DNA of 64,000 bases from Emydura subglobosa (taxonomy: Eukaryota; Chordata; Testudines; Chelidae). The notes under the pieces are model-generated. The model worked only from the letters and a program-made list of their open reading frames with translations. It was not told the origin of the DNA and did no database searches. Both the position numbers and the translations under genes were made by a program. Shown here piece after piece: positions 59,527 to 64,000 of this stretch (positions are counted from its first letter, which is position 1; every line of letters begins with the position of its first letter). The stretch covers positions 56,105,889 through 56,169,888 of the forward strand of contig ML679966.1 in the NCBI GenBank assembly GCA_007922225.1, in the 5' to 3' direction.

Positions 59527-59817
59527 GGGGTATGTCTATGCTGCCGGTGGCATTGTTAGCAGTGCAGAATCATTTTGCAGGTCAATTGAGCGGCAGTGAA
59601 GACCACTCAATTGAACCCAGAGTCAACACCGTTAATCCACCCCAGCAAGAAGAGTAGCGCTGCGTCAACAGGAAGGCATTTCCCATTGGCACAGTACTGT
59701 GAGAACAGCACGGTAGGTAGAAGTTAGGAAGTTGACGGGAGATACACAAGTTACTCTACGTAGCTTGCATATCTCCAGTTGACTGCTGCTGAAATCCACT
59801 GCCAGTTTAGACCAGGA
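59527..59817. mobile_element. Harbinger-type MITE (291 bp) nested in the transposon
   Basis: The left end GGGGTATGTCTATGC and right end TTTAGACCAGGA are imperfect inverted repeats ending in (T)GTCTA-type sequence. CTA is directly repeated at 59524-59526 and 59818-59820. The internal words GACTGCTGCTGAAATCC and GCAGTGAAGACCAC fit a GC-skewed, non-coding MITE common in turtles. Confidence 0.72.
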
Positions 59818-59833
59818 CTAGGTCTAACCTGCC

Positions 59834-60958
59834 TTAAAGACAGCACCAGTGTGCTTTTAATATAACAAACACACATTCAATGGTTATTCTGCATCTGCTT
59901 AGCCTAGTGTTGAAGTGTTCCTTGCTGCTATCATTTCCTATGTAAGGTTTCATGAGCCATGGGACAAAGGGGTACGCTGGGTCTCCCAGAATCACTATGG
60001 GCATTTCAACATCCCTCAGTGGAATCTTCTGATCTGGAATGAAAGTCCCTGCTTGCAGCTTTCTGTATAGGTCAGTGTTCCTGAACACATGCGTGTCATG
60101 CACCTTCTCTGACCACCCTGCATCAATGTCAGTGAAACGACTACGGTGATCCATAAGCACCTGCAATACCATACCATAATACCCATTTCTATTGATGTAC
60201 TCTGTCGCAAGATGGTTCAGGGTCAAAATTGAGACATGCGTGCCATCTATTGCCCCGCCGCAGGAAGGGAATCCCATTGCCACAAAGCCATCCATTATTT
60301 AATACACATTTCCAAGAGTCACAGTCCTTCATAACAGCATGTGATTAATGGTCCTACACATTCCTGTTAATGCAACCCACACTACAGGAAGGACTACGCA
60401 ACTCCATACTGATTCACGACTGACAGGCAGCAGTCTGGAGTTGCCAGCCTCCACACAGCGACTGCCATGCACTTCACCACCAAAAGAGCAGCTCTCATTT
60501 TGGTGTCTCTACACTACAGTGCTGGGGGAGCGCCACACACAGTTCTAGGAAGGGTCTTTGCACATCCAAAAGTTCTGTAGCCACTGCTCGTCATCCCAGA
60601 ACTGTATAATGATGAGATCCCATCACTTAGTGCTTATTCCCTGAGCCCAATAGCAACAGTCCACTGTGTGCAGCTGCTCCATGAATGCCAAAAGTAATTT
60701 GGCATTGTTTCTTTCCATGGCATGCAGCAGGAGGGGCACCTCTGATTCCTATCCAGATTGGGAGCTCATGATATACTGCATGATGAGCCACATTCTGTTC
60801 ATAATATTGGCCACAACAGTAGAGAGCAGTGCAGGATCTATCGTTTCAGGCAGAGATGGCAAGTGCAAAGTAAACCGGCACCATTGAAAAATGGCGCAAA
60901 ATGCATGGAATGATGGGACAGAAAAAATTGCATCATGGAACGTTGAACCCGCACCCAT
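59834..60958 (-). pseudogene. Harbinger DDE transposase remnant
   Basis: The best-preserved frame (59834-60295) has the three catalytic acids in family context: GGAIDGTHVSI (D17 of this frame), VILGDPAYPF (D105) and RCRITIECVF (E140), with GYYGMVLQVLMDHRSRFTDI and GWSEKVHDTHVFRN between them. These match HARBI1-type transposases. The N-terminal part (60300-60958) is recognisable only in pieces, for example TVVANIMNRMWLIMQYI, with stops and frameshifts. The C-terminus stops soon after E140 (AHWCCL), short of the usual helix that follows, at the nested MITE. The gene is therefore inactive. Confidence 0.88.
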
Positions 60959-61199
60959 GATGCACTGCGATCCACTTTGCCTTCCCCCAACTCCTACCTG
61001 CAGAAGGTGGCAAGTTGCACAGTGGGACAGCTACCCACAATGCAGTGCTCTCCTGGTCAATGTTAGAGCATCAACTGTGGCAGCACTCTGCCAACAGAAG
61101 GAGAGTTGTGTGAACATGCACAAGCAAAGTAATTATTATGGTTTTTGATAGTTGGCATAACTCGTGTCGACAAAACTCTGTAGTGTAGACAAGGTCTTA

Positions 61200-61646
61200 G
61201 TGGTCTCAAGTAAAGGAAATGTTCAATAAACTAAACTTTAATTTAAAAGGAAAGGTTTATTTGTTTGTTTAAAGATAAAAAGCTCAGTGCAAACTAGCAC
61301 AGTCAGAGTAAAAACTGCAAGTCAGCTATGCATGTAAAGACCTGTAGCAAATTGATGAATATGGGGGCTACCCAATTTACTGCACTAAAGGCATGCTCCA
61401 AAGCCCACTGAAGTCTTTCTATTGACTTCAGTGATCTTTGGATTAGGCCCAGAGTACAGGATGTGTGACTACTTGCTTTGTGAGCGTGAACTACCCTTCC
61501 ATAACTAAGATGGGGAATTTTCCACGTCAGCGTTGAAACTCATTAGCAGTGCAGAGGATCTTACAGCTGGTGTAGCTGTTTTGTGGATAGAGGACTTCAC
61601 TTTGCAGTAATGGTACTTTTCACAAGCAAGGAACAGCCACATTTAA

Positions 61647-61689
<43 letters not shown>

Positions 61690-62071
61690 TTTTAGTATAA
61701 AATCCCTTTGTTTCTTTTATTTATTCATTTAAGAGTTTGCTGATACATTCTCTGCAAGGCAGAAAGATTACTGTCCCTCTATCTTTTGTGAGACACTACA
61801 AACTAGTAACTGGTGTTTTCTTTGCAGCACATGCAATACTGAGGATATGAATGTAGGTGATTTCTTGGGGAGACTGATTTTGCACTTTAGAAAAAAGAAG
61901 AGTTCTGTGATCACACAATTTCTGTCTAATATTTCTATCTCTTCCTTAAGACTAAGATTCTAACAGTAAATCCGATTATCTTTGCAAGTATAAGAAAAAA
62001 AATCACGTTATTTTGCAAGCACAAAAATATCAGATCACTGAAACTGCTATTAGCAGTCTTTACTCTCTTAC
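61200..62071. other. Intronic DNA with a CA repeat, next to the KLHL2 exon
   Basis: Apart from the (CA)n tract at 61651-61687, only a short palindromic repeat (GACTTCAGTGATCTTTGGAT with its mirror, about 61390-61450) is recognisable. Confidence 0.55.
61651..61687. repeat. (CA)18 microsatellite
   Basis: An uninterrupted 37-nt CA tract about 385 bp from the donor of the KLHL2 exon at 62072. Probably length-polymorphic. Confidence 0.97.
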
Positions 62072-62193
62072 CTGTACATTTTCTTCTGTAACCTGAATCT
62101 CAGCAGTGTAAACATAATCAATAAGCATTCTCAGTGTCCAGCCATCCACTTCCTTAATTCGAACTCTCTTTGCTCGACTCTCACTCATTTCAC
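62072..62193 (-). CDS. KLHL2: KLHL2 coding exon: second half of BTB domain
   Basis: This 122-nt exon encodes 40 complete codons after a 2-nt carry-over (phase 1 start, phase 0 end). The peptide runs from EMSESRAKRV through DGWTLRMLIDYVYTAEI to TEENVQ. That is the C-terminal half of a BTB/POZ fold, roughly residues 96-135 of the vertebrate protein. KLHL2 (Mayven) is the substrate adaptor of a CUL3 ubiquitin ligase, acts on WNK kinases and binds actin; the BTB domain mediates dimerisation and CUL3 contact. The acceptor is ...attgcag before 62193 and the donor is ACAG|GTAAGAG just below 62072, both canonical. The paralogue KLHL3 is less likely: from memory it has a KAKKIEI-type segment where this exon has RAKRVRI. 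The upstream BTB exon (ending ...MFTG) was not found up to 64000. The open frame and clean splice sites indicate a functional gene. Confidence 0.93.
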
Positions 62194-63149
62194 CTGCAAT
62201 AAAATTTTGTAGTGTGATTAATTTAGACAAAGATCTATCACAAGTTACACCAGTGTGATAACCCTTGGCATTTCCAACAGCAGAAACACTTCAGGCCTGA
62301 TTAGTTAAAAATTCATCATTTATTGCGTTTAGAAATAAATATTCAAGCTCCTAACTCTCTCTCAAAAAAAAAAAAAAAAAAAGGAATAAAGTTTTTACAG
62401 TTACCGTAAATGGAATGATAGGTGATTTAATGCTTTTACCTCAAAAAACCTGGTTTACACAATGTAGGTAATTACTGAAAATATGGCTGTTAGATTAAAC
62501 TATTCGCTGTCACACACAAATACAAAACACACTAACAAGGTAAATCATTATGATACTCCTGCTTTGTTTATTAACTCCTTGGCACAAATGCTGTTTCAAA
62601 TGCTGGCAGTGGAAACTCCACTAAAAAAAAATTAGCCTCCCCAAGAGGATTAACATAAGCAACATTCCTTTGATCACCTTCTCACCATTCCTGAAGCAGT
62701 TTTACCTCTGTTAAAGATCTGTTCCTCCAACAGTGGGAGCTCAAACCGAGATAAAATGGAAAGGGAAGAGAAACTTACTAGGCTCAGTATGTTACTCAAC
62801 TTAAGGAGGCTGAAATACTTATCATGAAAACTATTTGATGAGCCAGAACAAATCTTCCTGGAAGGGTTCAGGGCAAGTATCCACACACAGAAAATTGGGG
62901 TCTCTCACAATGCAAGTATTTGTTTCTGTGATAATCACCATATTGTAGAACACTGGCTTCATGGTTAGAAGAATCCCAGACAAAACAGGGATTCCATTAT
63001 GAATTAAGGCCATAAAGAAGTTAGTCATGAAACAACTGAGTACCTAATTGCCTTAGATCACCTAACCTGGGTCAGTCTGGTTAGAGATCTGGGGCTGGAA
63101 CTGAAACTGCATTGCTTACATTGGTAGACTCTCTCTTCTTAACAACTCA
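62194..63149. other. KLHL2 intron sequence, no recognised feature
   Basis: The preceding BTB exon (ending MFTG) was looked for on the minus strand and not found here. No repeat was recognised other than the A19 run. Confidence 0.5.
62364..62382. repeat. A19 homopolymer
   Basis: Nineteen consecutive A about 170 bp upstream (in gene sense) of the KLHL2 exon acceptor. On the minus strand it is a T19 tract, but too far from the acceptor to act as its polypyrimidine tract. Confidence 0.95.
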
Positions 63150-63845
63150 TGAAGATCAGGTGTCCATGCTGCTACTATTAGCTCCATCAGCAGCCTTCAA
63201 TATTGTTGATCATGAAGTGTATTAGCTTGCCTGCAGACTGCATGCGTGGATGGTGCTGCTTTTGGATAGCTTCATTTTGCTTCCTGGCTGAAAACTTCCA
63301 GACAGCAATGGGAGGAAGTCACTTATGTTCCTTTTGGGTACTATGATGTGGAGTTTTTTCAGTGTGCTGATGACACTCAGCTCTTTCTCTCTCTCCTGAC
63401 CCACCCAGTGCTGTTGACCATCTAGCCCAGTGTCCAAGAGGTAATGGGGCATGAATGAGGACTAGATGTCTCAATTCAGTCCAGGTAAGACTGTGGTAAT
63501 GCTTGTAGGCTAAGGAATGCGATCAGATGATATTTCAAAGCTGATATGCTTCCATTTGATTGAGGGTACATTTCCGCCATGCTTCCGGGTGTGTTGTCTC
63601 GGATTTGTATTGGCTCTCCAGCAGTTGTTGGATGCTCATATACAGCAACAGTGTTCAGAAAATCTTTTTGCCATCTGTGGCTGGCCAGAAGATTGTGACT
63701 GGATCTGCTGTGATCCATGCCTACCTTTGTCATCTCAAGAGTGGATTACTGAAGTGGGCTCTACATGGAGTCTCCACATGCCATTGGTTCTCCATGACCA
63801 GCACTGGCCACCTGCTGGCTTCTGAATTGAATTTAAGGCTACTTA
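63150..63845 (+). mobile_element. L2 LINE reverse transcriptase remnant
   Basis: The plus strand reads, across frame breaks, APSAAFNIVDHEVY (the LSAAFDTVDH block) and later CADDTQLFLSLL (RT catalytic YADDTQLY block, here C-ADD). A C-terminal part, IVTGSAVIHAYLCHLKSGLL, corresponds to the TRALVISRLDYCN region. This order and wording are typical of L2. Stops and frameshifts are frequent, and no ends were found. Confidence 0.75.
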
Positions 63846-64000
63846 AGAGCCTGTATCTCTCTTCTTGCTATCCTGAAACAGTTGTGATTGGTAGACACTT
63901 GAGCTGAAATAGCCCAAGAATACTGATCTTCAAAGCAAGCTGCACAATGCATCTATTTATGCAGACTACTGTGGAGGTGGTCCTTTTGAGAGAAACAGAC

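Larger units (their letters stand above)
58705..61196. mobile_element. PIF/Harbinger DNA transposon (2.49 kb)
   Basis: The inverted ends are AGCCTTGTCTACA...GCAGAGTTTTGTC on the left and GACAAAACTCTGTAGTGTAG...ACAAGGTC on the right. TTA is directly repeated at 58702-58704 and 61197-61199, the 3-bp TWA duplication of PIF/Harbinger. It carries the two genes of an autonomous element in convergent arrangement: a Myb/SANT-like protein on the plus strand (59085-59480) and a DDE transposase on the minus strand (59834-60958). A 291-bp MITE (59527-59817) sits between them, at the truncated 3' ends of both. Both genes are decayed, so the element is now immobile by itself. Confidence 0.9.
11369..62071 (-). 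other. KLHL2: KLHL2 intron of 50.7 kb between the two exons
   Basis: The interval is bounded by the canonical GTAAGAG donor just below 62072 and the TTCTTACAG acceptor just above 11368. It keeps phase 0. It holds no further exon that I can match to KLHL2; all recognisable coding similarity is to transposable elements. Flanking partial introns of the same gene cover 1-11205 and 62194-64000. Confidence 0.85.

Overview
The window is intronic DNA of a sauropsid, most likely a turtle, carrying two coding exons of one gene on the minus strand. The two exons encode consecutive stretches of a BTB-Kelch protein that I identify as KLHL2 (Mayven): the second half of the BTB domain (62072-62193) and the BTB/BACK junction (11206-11368). 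They join in frame across one intron of about 50.7 kb. The next exons on either side were not found. The organism call rests on this vertebrate gene plus an unusually mixed repeat load: many CR1 LINEs, Penelope-like elements, a DIRS element, a Rex3-like RTE element, an autonomous-type PIF/Harbinger, hAT-type MITEs and several solo LTRs. The species is inferred, not proven.

Layout. 1-4.1 kb: nothing firmly recognised. 4.3-8.3 kb: a plus-strand CR1 split by two solo LTRs with 5-bp target duplications. 9.7-10.5 kb: another solo LTR. 10.6-11.0 kb: a hAT-like MITE beside the KLHL2 exon. 11.5-18 kb: old CR1-like sequence, Penelope-like pieces and a short MITE. 20.2-29.1 kb: a nearly full-length Rex3-like RTE element (minus) broken by a DIRS element, an LTR and a MITE; the DIRS element is itself broken by a solo LTR. 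30.9-41.5 kb: three CR1 copies, the last with long ORF2 pieces. 41.5-46.4 kb: mostly unassigned. 46.5-47.5 kb: a MITE inside a MITE. 48.3-50.8 kb: a Penelope-like element. 51.3-51.9 kb: an LTR. 52.1-56.5 kb: a LINE tail, then a CR1 broken by a solo LTR and a foldback MITE. 58.7-61.2 kb: a Harbinger transposon with Myb-like and DDE transposase genes and a nested MITE. 62.1 kb: a KLHL2 exon. 63.2-63.8 kb: an L2 remnant.

All coding potential apart from the two exons belongs to decayed transposable elements. No tRNA/rRNA gene, CRISPR array, prokaryotic operon or novel defence-type system was seen. The most informative points are a likely GC-AG splice donor in KLHL2, the datable four-level insertion nest in the Rex3-like element, the foldback DIRS end that carries consensus splice donors on both strands, and the inactivating change in the DIRS tyrosine recombinase.
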